Assembly: GCA_050259035.1 (NCBI GenBank)
Contig: JBLMZW010000198.1
Coordinates: forward strand, 1-10,584
Source: JBLMZW01 sp050259035
GTDB taxonomy: Bacteria; Bacillota; Syntrophomonadia; Syntrophomonadales; DTU052
Direction: 5' to 3'
DNA length: 10,584 nt
Under the pieces are notes generated by a model. That model did not search any database. It saw only the letters and a program-made list of their open reading frames with translations, and was not told the origin of the DNA. Position 1 is the stretch's first letter. Every line of letters starts with the position of its first letter. A program made the position numbers and the translations under genes. This document shows, in pieces, positions 1-5,784 of this stretch.

Positions 1-1545
1 CCGGGGGTTGACTATCCAATTGTTGGATTAATAGACACCGGCATCATCGAAAATCATCGGCTCTTGGAACCCTGGATCTATCAAAGGGTTTCATATATCC
101 CTAACGAGTATAAAAATCATAAGCATGCTACATTCATTGGAGGGATACTAGCTTCTGGTGATACCTTTAATCGATACAATCATCACTCAACGGGTTTGGA
201 AGGTGTAAAAATCCTTGATGTTTGTACAATCCCAAATGATGATCCCAACCAAGCATCTGTCGACTTCTTATCTGAAGATGATCTCATTACAAGGCTAAGA
301 GATGTAGTGCCCCAATTCAAGAATCAAGTTAAGTTTTGGAATCTATCATTAGGGTCAGATACAACATGTAGTTTAGATTCTTTTTCAGATCTAGCAATTG
401 CGGTTGATTCAATTCAAGCAGAAAACTCAGTCATGTTCGTAATAGCTTCTGGCAACGACGTAAATCTTCCTGTTCGGGAATGGCCTCCGCAACCCATTAT
501 TAGGGATAGAGATATATTATGCCCACCGGCGGATTCACTAAGGGGGATGACTACCGGATCTATTGCTGGCATCGATAATCAACACACAGTTGTTAAAAGA
601 AACCACCCATCCCCGTTTAGTAGAAGAGGTTTTGGTCCAAATTTTGTTGTCAAACCAGATCTTGTTACCTACGGTGGTAATTGTAATGATAGAATCCAAC
701 CATGCAATAGTGGGGTTATTTCGATTGATGAAGCAGGGAACTTGGTCGAAGGCATTGGCACAAGTTATGCTGCGCCTTATGCTACTGCACTAATTGCGTC
801 TATATATAAAGCTTACGGTGGACAGATTTCATTGAATTTATGCAAAGCCTTGGTACTTCATTCCTGCTATCATCCGGAAACCCTTGGTGTTCCAGATAGG
901 AATGATATGCCATATTACGGGTTTGGATTGCCTGGGCACTTCTCAACAATCTTAACTGGTACTCGTTCTAACGCTACTATAATTTACGAACATCAACTGG
1001 CAGAAGGAATGGATATCCAAATACCTGATTTCCCATTTCCGAATTGTTTAGTAAGGAACGAAAAATGTTATGGAGAAATTCTCATGACTTTGGTTTATGA
1101 TCCTCCTCTTGACGCCAATTATGGACTCGAATATTGTCGCGTAAATATCGATGCAGCTCTTGGCCGTTATTCTCAGAAGATCGATAAAGACACTGGAGAG
1201 ATAAAGGAAGTCTTTAATGCCGAAATACCGCACTTACCTCAAATCAAAGCGAGGGAAACTAAAGACTTATTTGAACGACGTTTGATTGAATATGGATTTA
1301 AATGGTCTCCTGTAAAAAGATACTATAAGAAACTAAACGGAATAGAAAATAAGAGATGGGGATTACAAGTTAGGATGCATGTTCGTTCAGAAGAAACAGG
1401 AGTTCTTGCGCAATCATTTGCATTAGTAATTTCTTTTCGTGATCCAACAGGTGGCGACGTATACGGGGATCTAAGGAAAACAATTAATAGACCATCTATG
1501 GAGCTTAGTATTGAGGAACGGATAAAAGCAGCTCTTGGAGTATAG
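1..1545 (+). CDS. Subtilisin-like serine protease (S8), IetS-like, 5' partial
   Basis: The frame is open from base 1, so the gene begins upstream of the window; 514 C-terminal residues and the TAG stop are visible. All subtilase signatures are present: the Asp motif GLIDTGI (catalytic D12 of the visible part), the His motif KHATFIGGILASGD (H42), the oxyanion Asn in IASGN (N152) and the Ser motif GTSYAAP (S255). About 220 residues follow the catalytic Ser-containing core and end in a C-terminal domain of mixed character (GEILMTLVYDPPLD and onward). No signal peptide can be judged because the N-terminus is missing. Cytosolic S8 proteases of this form are known as partners of an AAA ATPase in IetAS systems, described first as a plasmid incompatibility pair and later as phage defence. 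Assignment to IetS is inference from the motif style and island context; the partner would lie left of base 1. A leucine codon (TTG) at 64 is internal and is not the start, since the catalytic Asp lies before it. Confidence 0.85.
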   Translation, partial: PGVDYPIVGLIDTGIIENHRLLEPWIYQRVSYIPNEYKNHKHATFIGGILASGDTFNRYNHHSTGLEGVKILDVCTIPNDDPNQASVDFLSEDDLITRLRDVVPQFKNQVKFWNLSLGSDTTCSLDSFSDLAIAVDSIQAENSVMFVIASGNDVNLPVREWPPQPIIRDRDILCPPADSLRGMTTGSIAGIDNQHTVVKRNHPSPFSRRGFGPNFVVKPDLVTYGGNCNDRIQPCNSGVISIDEAGNLVEGIGTSYAAPYATALIASIYKAYGGQISLNLCKALVLHSCYHPETLGVPDRNDMPYYGFGLPGHFSTILTGTRSNATIIYEHQLAEGMDIQIPDFPFPNCLVRNEKCYGEILMTLVYDPPLDANYGLEYCRVNIDAALGRYSQKIDKDTGEIKEVFNAEIPHLPQIKARETKDLFERRLIEYGFKWSPVKRYYKKLNGIENKRWGLQVRMHVRSEETGVLAQSFALVISFRDPTGGDVYGDLRKTINRPSMELSIEERIKAALGV

Positions 1546-1611
1546 GGGGCAAATATTCGAAAACGGTCGTTCAAATATATATGTATTTATTGGGGGAGAA
1601 AGGCGGAATGT

Positions 1612-1755
1612 ATGAAGCTTGAATTATCGTATTACATCCCAGAAACGTGGTTCCAGTGTTATATTTCTTTCCTAGTCGTTCGGTGTGCAGCCCACTCATT
1701 GTATTCCTTGATAATACCGTGTTTAGCTAAAGCCAGTTTTCTTAATCCTCTTTGA
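1612..1755 (+). CDS. Possible 47-residue hydrophobic small protein
   Basis: A short open frame starts at ATG 1612 (MKLELSYYIPETWF) behind a purine-rich stretch (GGGGGAGAAAGGCGG, ending 5 bases before the start) and ends with TGA at 1753-1755. The middle is hydrophobic and could form one membrane segment, but it also holds three cysteines and several polar residues. It lies between the protease and a small helix-turn-helix gene. The opposite strand of the same bases also has a protein-like open frame, so at most one is likely real. No family was recognised. Confidence 0.2.
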   Translation: MKLELSYYIPETWFQCYISFLVVRCAAHSLYSLIIPCLAKASFLNPL

Positions 1756-1794
1756 TACAATGATGTACCAGTATTATAAAGGAGGAGTGTTTCT

Positions 1795-1980
1795 GTGATA
1801 CCAGAACCCTATAATGTTTGGCCTATAGCAATGTCGAAAAACAAAGCCGCAAAACTGTTGGGAATCGATCGCAAAACCCTAGCAAAGAACCAGGAACTTC
1901 TAAACCGATGTTCGGAGGTTATAGGGGATAAGCCTAAAATCATACGTGACCGGCTGCTCAAGGAACTAAAAATTATTTAA
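1795..1980 (+). CDS. Small helix-turn-helix protein (61 aa)
   Basis: A GTG start at 1795 follows a near-perfect Shine-Dalgarno sequence (AAAGGAGG, 1778-1785) at 9 bases. The product is 61 residues. Residues about 15-32 (NKAAKLLGIDRKTLAKN) read as a helix-turn-helix of the Fis/excisionase-like kind: a short helix, a glycine turn, and a recognition helix with R26 and K27. The rest is helical and basic. A TACAAT -10-like hexamer lies at 1756-1761, but no clear -35 box precedes it. Excisionases (recombination directionality factors) and small regulators of mobile elements are often this size, but this gene is far from the integrase, so the role is open. ATG 1831 (MSKNKAAK) would be an alternative start but lacks a comparable ribosome site. 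Confidence 0.6.
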   Translation: MIPEPYNVWPIAMSKNKAAKLLGIDRKTLAKNQELLNRCSEVIGDKPKIIRDRLLKELKII

Positions 1981-2099
1981 TTTAGCCTGTTATAGTTCAG
2001 TAATAATGGACCAGAAAGAATTAGAAGGGAAACGGGGTTATAGGGAGAGATCAAGAATAAATTACTTCATATTTTTACCGGGAGGATAAGCTATTCCGT

Positions 2100-2111
2100 C
2101 CCCGATCGGGG
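2100..2111. repeat. 12-bp GC-rich perfect palindrome
   Basis: CCCCGATCGGGG is its own reverse complement and stands in an otherwise AT-rich gap between the rightward 61-residue gene and the leftward operon, just past the last stop codon of the leftward operon. As RNA it could form only a 4-bp stem with a GATC loop and has no T-run on either side, so it is not a convincing terminator. It may be a protein-binding or recombination site. Confidence 0.4.
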
Positions 2112-2126
2112 CGCGATCTAGAACTC

Positions 2127-2507
2127 CTAGGAATTCATAAAATCTTCCATGAATTCATCTATTCCGCTTGATTGTCTTGTAATTATATTGGCCAATCGAA
2201 ATAACTCAACTTGATTTTCCTTTTTAGTGTTTAATATTATATAATCTGTTCTCACATCTTTTTTAATAATTAAGCTGAACCATTTTTGTTCATTGGCGTT
2301 AATTAGTGTTAAAAATATTATTATGCCCTGTTTATGACTTAGAGCGTACGATGATTTTTGTTCGACATAGTCATCAAAACTTTTTAAAAGATTTTCAAGT
2401 TCTGCATATATTATGTTCCTACTCGCCTTTTGTAGTATTGTCCATTGAATCTTATTTTCAGTTGTTTTCTTTATTAGGTCATTAATAAACTGCTCATTTG
2501 TTGCCAT
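2127..2507 (-). CDS. Hypothetical soluble protein (126 aa), last gene of the leftward operon
   Basis: The ATG (minus strand, 2507-2505) directly abuts the stop of the preceding gene (TAAATG), and a GAGAGGAG ribosome site lies inside the end of that gene, so translation is probably coupled. The 126-residue product has a helical N-terminal part (1-50, acidic and basic residues mixed), a central part that looks like alternating beta strands (about 52-95, including SSYALSHKQGIIIFLTL and KWFSLIIKKDVRTDYIIL), and a helical acidic end (DEFMEDFMNS). No signal peptide, membrane segment or catalytic motif is evident. I do not recognise a family with confidence. The tight pairing with the membrane protein suggests that the two act together, for example as sensor or immunity partner and membrane effector, but this is inference. 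Confidence 0.75.
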   Translation of the reverse strand: MATNEQFINDLIKKTTENKIQWTILQKASRNIIYAELENLLKSFDDYVEQKSSYALSHKQGIIIFLTLINANEQKWFSLIIKKDVRTDYIILNTKKENQVELFRLANIITRQSSGIDEFMEDFMNS

Positions 2508-2942
2508 TTATAACAACTCCTCTCTCGGGTTCTTACAACTACTGATAAAATAGGTTAATAGAATGCAAAGCTTTTGTGTATTCATATTTTTTATTTCTAT
2601 TTTTAATTGTCGCTTAATCATAAATATCTGGTACTTATCAACGATGCTCATCAAAGTCGTATAGTTTTTATAATCATTAACTAACTCAGTTATTTGGGAT
2701 ATTAACTTTTCATCAAGCACCCTATCTTTCGTTATAAGATCTCTACAACCTTGAAACTCAGTTACCATGGCTTCTCTTTTGGAATTAAATCTTCTAATCT
2801 CGCTTAACCAAAGTAACTTTCGTCTAAGATTGCGCGTTAAAAGTATCAAATAAGTACTAAGCAGAAATCCCACGATGCTTGCTATAGTGCCTAAACCCGT
2901 AACCCAATTACTTTTACCGAATTCCTCTAAAATTTCTTTCAT
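2508..2942 (-). CDS. Hypothetical single-pass membrane protein (144 aa)
   Basis: The ATG at 2942 is preceded by AAAGGAATG as ribosome site. One hydrophobic segment at residues about 14-35 (TGLGTIASIVGFLLSTYLIL) is followed at once by a strongly basic stretch (R37, R40, R41, K42), so the positive-inside rule predicts a short outside N-terminus and a cytoplasmic C-terminal domain of about 105 residues. That domain is predicted helical and rich in charged residues (SEIRRFNSKREAMVTEF), with a hydrophobic patch near the end (CILLTYFI). It sits between an XRE repressor and a 126-residue soluble protein in the same leftward operon. The architecture of one membrane helix plus a cytosolic helical domain is common in superinfection-exclusion and abortive-infection effectors, but no family is recognised and the role is inference. 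Confidence 0.75.
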   Translation of the reverse strand: MKEILEEFGKSNWVTGLGTIASIVGFLLSTYLILLTRNLRRKLLWLSEIRRFNSKREAMVTEFQGCRDLITKDRVLDEKLISQITELVNDYKNYTTLMSIVDKYQIFMIKRQLKIEIKNMNTQKLCILLTYFISSCKNPREELL

Positions 2943-2990
2943 GGGATTTCATTCCTTTATATAGTGATTCTAATTTATTCTAAGTTTCAT

Positions 2991-3215
2991 TTAAATTTCC
3001 TCTTTTTTTATTTCCTGTACATACTCCATTAAATCCCCTGGCTGGCAATTAAGAGCCGTACAAAGCCTATCAATTACTGAAAGATCTATACGGGTAATCG
3101 AGTTATTATAGATTGAATAAAGAGTGTTCCGGTTAACCTTGCTTATTTTTTGGAGTTGGGGTACTTTCATTCTGTCCTTCTCAAACATTATCCGATCTAG
3201 TTTAAATGTAATCAT
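2991..3215 (-). CDS. XRE/Cro-CI family repressor (74 aa)
   Basis: The start ATG at 3215 follows AAAGGAGGG at good spacing. The 74-residue product is a single helix-turn-helix domain of the compact Cro/C1 kind: KVPQLQKISKVNRNTLYSIYN (about 18-38) supplies the two DNA-contact helices, and the remainder (SVIDRLCTALNCQPGDLMEYV) is the typical C-terminal part seen in YozG-like regulators. It is first in a leftward operon with the two genes that follow it (48-base gap, then abutting genes). It most likely binds the palindromic and repeated sites in the divergent region just upstream and controls both its own promoter and the rightward one. The family is certain; the target assignment is inference from position. 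Confidence 0.88.
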   Translation of the reverse strand: MITFKLDRIMFEKDRMKVPQLQKISKVNRNTLYSIYNNSITRIDLSVIDRLCTALNCQPGDLMEYVQEIKKEEI

Positions 3216-3232
3216 CTAATCCCTCCTTTAGT

Positions 3233-3242
3233 GTACATTATA
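3233..3242. promoter_or_regulatory. Leftward operon promoter -10 and operator repeat copy 1
   Basis: On the minus strand bases 3242-3237 read TATAAT, a perfect -10 box, about 22 bases before the repressor start codon; the -35 region (near 3260-3266) is poor. The 10-mer GTACATTATA at 3233-3242 covers this -10 box and recurs exactly at 3331-3340. A weak -35 with a repressor-sized site over the -10 box suits an autoregulated repressor gene. Confidence 0.6.
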
Positions 3243-3263
3243 ACCCAATGTTGGCAAAAAGAA

Positions 3264-3279
3264 ATAACATTAATGTTAT
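3264..3279. promoter_or_regulatory. 16-bp perfect palindrome, candidate XRE operator
   Basis: ATAACATTAATGTTAT is identical to its reverse complement. It lies centrally between the two divergent promoters, 16 bases left of the rightward -35 box and overlapping the presumed leftward -35 region. Size and symmetry fit a dimeric Cro/C1-type repressor. A shorter imperfect dyad, CCAA-TG-TTGG, lies at 3245-3254. Confidence 0.55.
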
Positions 3280-3294
3280 AAGTACAAACTTCAC

Positions 3295-3323
3295 TTGACT
3301 ATTAATTCTACATAAAGTACTAT
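3295..3323 (+). promoter_or_regulatory. Rightward promoter of the early operon
   Basis: TTGACT (3295-3300) and TACTAT (3318-3323) are separated by exactly 17 bases, a near-consensus sigma-A promoter. Transcription would begin near 3330, where the second copy of GTACATTATA (3331-3340) sits, so a bound repressor would cover the start site. The first gene downstream has an AAAGGGAGG ribosome site at 3359-3367. Confidence 0.7.
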
Positions 3324-3330
3324 GAAGTAG

Positions 3331-3340
3331 GTACATTATA
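3331..3340. repeat. Operator repeat copy 2 (GTACATTATA)
   Basis: This is an exact copy of the 10-mer at 3233-3242, in the same orientation and 98 bases away. Copy 1 covers the leftward -10 box and copy 2 covers the predicted rightward start of transcription. The tetramer GTAC also occurs at 3282 and 3317 in the same spacer. A role as repressor half-sites is inference. Confidence 0.45.
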
Positions 3341-3374
3341 CAGGGTTCATTGTATATTAAAGGGAGGTTATAAT

Positions 3375-4037
3375 ATGTCGTTAACTATTCTTAACCAACA
3401 CATTAAACTTTGTACCAGGCGGCTAGAACTGGCCGAAGAAGCCCTTGGGGCCACAATGGAGGGTGATTACGCCCAAGCCGATAGGTGCACTCAGGAAATT
3501 GAAGAGACTACCATCCAGATTGAAGAATTGAACAAGGTCATGGATGAAGGAGCCCCCAATTCCGGGGAGACCTCAGATTTGAGGAATAAAAAGGTGTGCT
3601 GCCCTGATTGTGGAGCTGATCTGGAGCCTCGTATTCATCAACAAATGGTTAACCCCTTTGAGTTTAACCTTTACTTCTATTGTACCGGCCGCTGTCATGT
3701 GGAAGCCTGCACTCGGTTAGATTTAACCCCAGAGAAAGTCACCAACGGAACCCCTAAATTCTGTATACCGCTGGAGGGAGGGCTTATTGACCTTGAGGAG
3801 ACTATATCCACAGCAGCGGCTACGATAGAAGTTGAAAGGATTTTTGCTCATACGCCCATTAACTTTGTTCCTCATGACTTAGTTATGAGTGTTTACGACC
3901 GTATTCAACGAAGATTTAAAAGTAAGCACTTTGGCCTTGATGCCATTTATCGAATGGGCTGGGTATATGGAGTTAGGGCTGAACGTGCCCGAAAAAAAGG
4001 CGGTCAGGAGGGGCGGTATAATGGCAAGTGTAGTTGA
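3375..4037 (+). CDS. Hypothetical coiled-coil / zinc-ribbon-like protein (220 aa)
   Basis: The ATG at 3375 follows AAAGGGAGG at 7 bases and the near-consensus promoter at 3295-3323. Residues about 10-57 are a charged helical region with coiled-coil character (RRLELAEEALG, QEIEETTIQIEELNKV). Next comes a cysteine cluster, C75-C76-P-D-C79-G and C103-TGR-C107-H108 with C112, which has the CPxC/CxxxC spacing of a zinc ribbon. The C-terminal third (about 150-205) is helical and ends in a basic tail. It is the first gene of the rightward operon and overlaps the next gene by 17 bases. I recognise no family. The position suggests an early gene of the element, perhaps a DNA-binding or replication-related accessory protein, but that is inference only. 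Confidence 0.72.
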   Translation: MSLTILNQHIKLCTRRLELAEEALGATMEGDYAQADRCTQEIEETTIQIEELNKVMDEGAPNSGETSDLRNKKVCCPDCGADLEPRIHQQMVNPFEFNLYFYCTGRCHVEACTRLDLTPEKVTNGTPKFCIPLEGGLIDLEETISTAAATIEVERIFAHTPINFVPHDLVMSVYDRIQRRFKSKHFGLDAIYRMGWVYGVRAERARKKGGQEGRYNGKCS

Positions 4038-4251
4038 TGAGAAGACTATTATGTTTCGGAACCTACGCGCTGAAATGGCCCGGCAAGGCCTAAAAAGAAA
4101 GACAACCGCATCAATACTTAACATATCAACTAAATCAGTCAGTAGTAAGATGAGTGGAAAAACCGAGTGGACTAGATCAGAAATGGTTACCATCCAAACC
4201 AAACTATTCCCTAATTTAACTTTGGATTATTTGTTTGAAACAGAATATTAA
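4021..4251 (+). CDS. Phage-type XRE/HTH regulator (76 aa)
   Basis: ATG 4021 is preceded by AGGAGGGG (4006-4013) with 7 bases of spacing, inside the end of the upstream gene, so the longer open frame from 3889 is not the real protein. The 76 residues hold a helix-turn-helix at about 17-45 (LRAEMARQGLKRKTTASIL, then STKSVSSKMSG) followed by the end LTLDYLFETE, a pattern typical of small regulators in prophages of Firmicutes. The 17-base overlap with the preceding gene implies coupled translation in the rightward operon. It may act as the Cro-like opponent of the leftward XRE repressor, or as a control of the integrase 111 bases downstream; neither is shown by the sequence. Confidence 0.82.
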   Translation: MASVVDEKTIMFRNLRAEMARQGLKRKTTASILNISTKSVSSKMSGKTEWTRSEMVTIQTKLFPNLTLDYLFETEY

Positions 4252-4252
4252 G

Positions 4253-4291
4253 GACCGGACACGGTCAGGGCCTACAGCGAGAGCCCGGGCT
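4253..4291 (+). repeat. GC-rich structured block between regulator and integrase
   Basis: Two dyads lie back to back in a GC-rich island of about 45 bases. GACCG-GACA-CGGTC (4253-4266) is a 5-bp stem with a 4-base loop, and AGCCCGGGCT (4282-4291) is a 10-bp perfect palindrome. No T-run follows directly (the next is at 4315-4323), so it is at best a weak terminator. It could be an integrase- or regulator-binding region. Confidence 0.35.
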
Positions 4292-4362
4292 AGGACGATA
4301 AACCTTATATTGTTTCGTTTTTTCCCATAGCGTTTTCTAAATGATATAAAGGAGTGGATCTT

Positions 4363-5595
4363 ATGGCGGTTAAAAAGAAAGCCAATGGTGAGGGAAGCAT
4401 ATGGCAGCGACCAAACGGAACATGGGTAGCTCAGGTGAGTTACATTGACCCTATAGACGGTAAGCGTAAAAGGAAATCTGTATCAGGAAAAACAAAGCAG
4501 GAGGTATTGAAAAAAAAGCGTGGGCTAGAAGTTACTAAAGACGCTGGCAGACTCGTAGATAACGGTAAGCTCACCCTGGGGCAATGGTTAGACCGCTGGT
4601 TGGAAGTATATAAGAAGCCCGCATTAAAATATTCAACCTGGTTTTCCTATAAGCAGCTCGCAGATATTCATATCAAGCCCGTATTAGGCGATAGGCAACT
4701 TGATCGGTTGCAAGCAAATGAAATACAGGCTTTCTATAATGCTCTGTCTGATTCAGGTCGGATTATCATAAAGAATAACGGACAGCAGGTAAACGGAAAA
4801 TCTGCCGGACTTTCGCCACAAACCATAAGAAACTGCCACAACGTGTTAAGAGGGGCGTTCAACCAGGCCTATAAAGAAGCTTTAATACAGTGGAATCCAA
4901 TATCAGCAATCGAACTTCCTGCACGTGAGAGCAGGGAAATACAGCCCTTTACTGCTGCGGAGGTCACATATTTCCTTAACGCTATCAAAGATCATGAGTT
5001 ATATGCCTTGATTATTACCGATTTGGGAACCGGTTTAAGAAGGGGAGAATTGCTGGGTCTGCAGTGGTCAAATGTAAATATGGAGGAAAGAACTGCAGCT
5101 ATACGACGTTCACTAATACAAATAGGCAGCGAGATCCGGTGGCAGGACAGTGTTAAGACTAAAGCAAGCAAGAGCACTGTAACATTACCTGGTGAAGTAA
5201 TTAAAGTATTAAAACAGGTAATTAAACAGCAGGCCCGGAATAAACTCCTACTTGGAGAAGCCTATCAAGATAATGACTTAGTGTTTTGTAGGGCAGACGG
5301 GACCGCGTACCGACCCGACTATATTTACCACCAGTATAAGAGACTTTTGGCAGCGAATAGTCTACCTGATACTACATTTCACGCATTACGACATACTTTT
5401 TGTACACTCTTACTTGAAAGCGGGGAGGATCTGGCAACGGTGTCCAAGCTAGCACGACATAGCAGCGTATCAATTACCGCTGATCTCTATGTGCATAAGA
5501 CCCAGACTATGCAGGAAAGGGCCGCGAATAGAATGGATGCAATTCTGACGGGTACAAAGCAAAACTCAACCCAAATAGTAAACGCTCAGAATTAA
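4363..5595 (+). CDS. int: Tyrosine site-specific integrase
   Basis: The start is taken as ATG 4363 because AAAGGAG (4348-4354) is 8 bases before it; the GTG at 4354 overlaps that site. The product is 410 residues, the normal size for phage/ICE integrases of Gram-positive bacteria. Residues 1-55 form the arm-binding AP2-like domain (GEGSIWQRPNGTWVAQVSY), about 70-185 the core-binding SAM-like domain, and about 195-385 the catalytic domain. All catalytic residues are present: R226 (TGLRRGELLGL), the beta-hairpin lysine near K265/K267, H340 and R343 (HALRH), H366 (LARHSS) and the nucleophile Y376 (ADLYVHKT). The enzyme would insert and excise the element by strand exchange at att sites. Its stop is 96 bases from the 3' end of tRNA-Trp, which is the likely attachment locus. 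The gene appears intact and probably active. No adjacent excisionase is evident. Confidence 0.96.
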   Translation: MAVKKKANGEGSIWQRPNGTWVAQVSYIDPIDGKRKRKSVSGKTKQEVLKKKRGLEVTKDAGRLVDNGKLTLGQWLDRWLEVYKKPALKYSTWFSYKQLADIHIKPVLGDRQLDRLQANEIQAFYNALSDSGRIIIKNNGQQVNGKSAGLSPQTIRNCHNVLRGAFNQAYKEALIQWNPISAIELPARESREIQPFTAAEVTYFLNAIKDHELYALIITDLGTGLRRGELLGLQWSNVNMEERTAAIRRSLIQIGSEIRWQDSVKTKASKSTVTLPGEVIKVLKQVIKQQARNKLLLGEAYQDNDLVFCRADGTAYRPDYIYHQYKRLLAANSLPDTTFHALRHTFCTLLLESGEDLATVSKLARHSSVSITADLYVHKTQTMQERAANRMDAILTGTKQNSTQIVNAQN

Positions 5596-5599
5596 ACCC

Positions 5600-5620
5600 C
5601 GGTTGCATCACGGTTGCAAC
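5600..5620. repeat. Direct repeat CGGTTGCA x2, candidate arm-type or att sites
   Basis: CGGTTGCA occurs at 5600-5607 and 5611-5618, an 11-base period or about one helical turn, and the second copy is part of the palindrome GTTGCAAC (5613-5620). It begins 5 bases after the integrase stop and lies between the integrase and the tRNA terminator. Helically phased short repeats beside int are typical of integrase arm sites, but other roles are possible. Confidence 0.4.
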
Positions 5621-5648
5621 AATTGCTAAAAACATAAGATAACGTAAA

Positions 5649-5678
5649 AAATGCCGGGGCCTAAAAACCCCGGCATTT
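5649..5678. terminator. Bidirectional intrinsic terminator of int and tRNA-Trp
   Basis: An 11-bp perfect stem (AAATGCCGGGG with CCCCGGCATTT) closes an 8-base loop. Read leftward, the stem is followed by a run of T (ATTTTTTACG), so it ends the tRNA-Trp transcript 13 bases after its CCA. Read rightward, a weaker T-rich tail (CTATTGTTTCTT) can end the integrase transcript. Confidence 0.88.
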
Positions 5679-5691
5679 CTATTGTTTCTTA

Positions 5692-5767
5692 TGGCAGGGG
5701 AGAGAGGTCTCGAACCCCCAGCCCTCGGTTTTGGAGACCGATGCTCTGCCAATTGAGCTACTCCCCT
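5692..5767 (-). tRNA. trnW: tRNA-Trp (anticodon CCA)
   Basis: The minus strand folds into a full 76-base cloverleaf: acceptor stem AGGGGAG/CTCCCCT, D arm GCTC...GAGC, anticodon stem TCGGT/ACCGA with loop CTCCAAA (anticodon CCA, decoding UGG), a 5-base variable loop, T arm GGGGG/CCTCT with loop TTCGAGA (two G-U pairs), discriminator G73 and encoded CCA. It is a single-gene unit with its own promoter and terminator. Its intact 3' half faces the integrase, as expected when an element inserts at a tRNA 3' end and restores it. Confidence 0.97.
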
Positions 5768-5784
5768 GTACTGCCGCAGCTTGT

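Larger units (their letters stand above)
1..5691. mobile_element. Integrated element (partial), inserted at the tRNA-Trp 3' end
   Basis: This stretch has the make-up of a prophage remnant, ICE or genomic island. It holds a tyrosine integrase whose gene end faces the 3' end of a tRNA, two XRE-type regulators around a divergent promoter region, several short unrecognised genes, and a subtilisin-like protease of a kind found in defence islands. To the right of the tRNA the genes are housekeeping-like and all on one strand. The left boundary is outside the window. The right boundary is inferred to be at or near the tRNA 3' end (5692), but no second att copy is visible to prove it. No structural phage genes, conjugation genes or relaxase are seen, so the class of element is undetermined. 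Confidence 0.7.

Noticed and set aside
563..793. Second-frame open frame inside the protease
   Set aside because: It overlaps the catalytic Ser region of the protease in another frame and has no ribosome site.
1752..1780. Promoter TTGATA with TATAAA before the 61-residue gene
   Set aside because: The -10 box would overlap the ribosome site, so the transcript would lack it; alternative -10 boxes have poor spacing.
2008..2091. 27-residue open frame starting MDQKELEGKRG
   Set aside because: It has no ribosome site, is too short to judge, and resembles no known family.
3889..4020. 44-residue N-terminal extension of the second XRE regulator
   Set aside because: It is out of frame within the upstream gene, and the ribosome site AGGAGGGG points to ATG 4021.
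3879..4202. Minus-strand open frame of 107 residues
   Set aside because: It is antisense to two genes with ribosome sites and recognisable structure, and has no ribosome site or family likeness of its own.
1..5600. A second copy of the tRNA-Trp 3' end as the other att site
   Set aside because: I looked for the 3' sequence (GGCAGGGGAGAGAGG in plus-strand form) and saw only short G-rich chance matches near 1591, 2041 and 3564.
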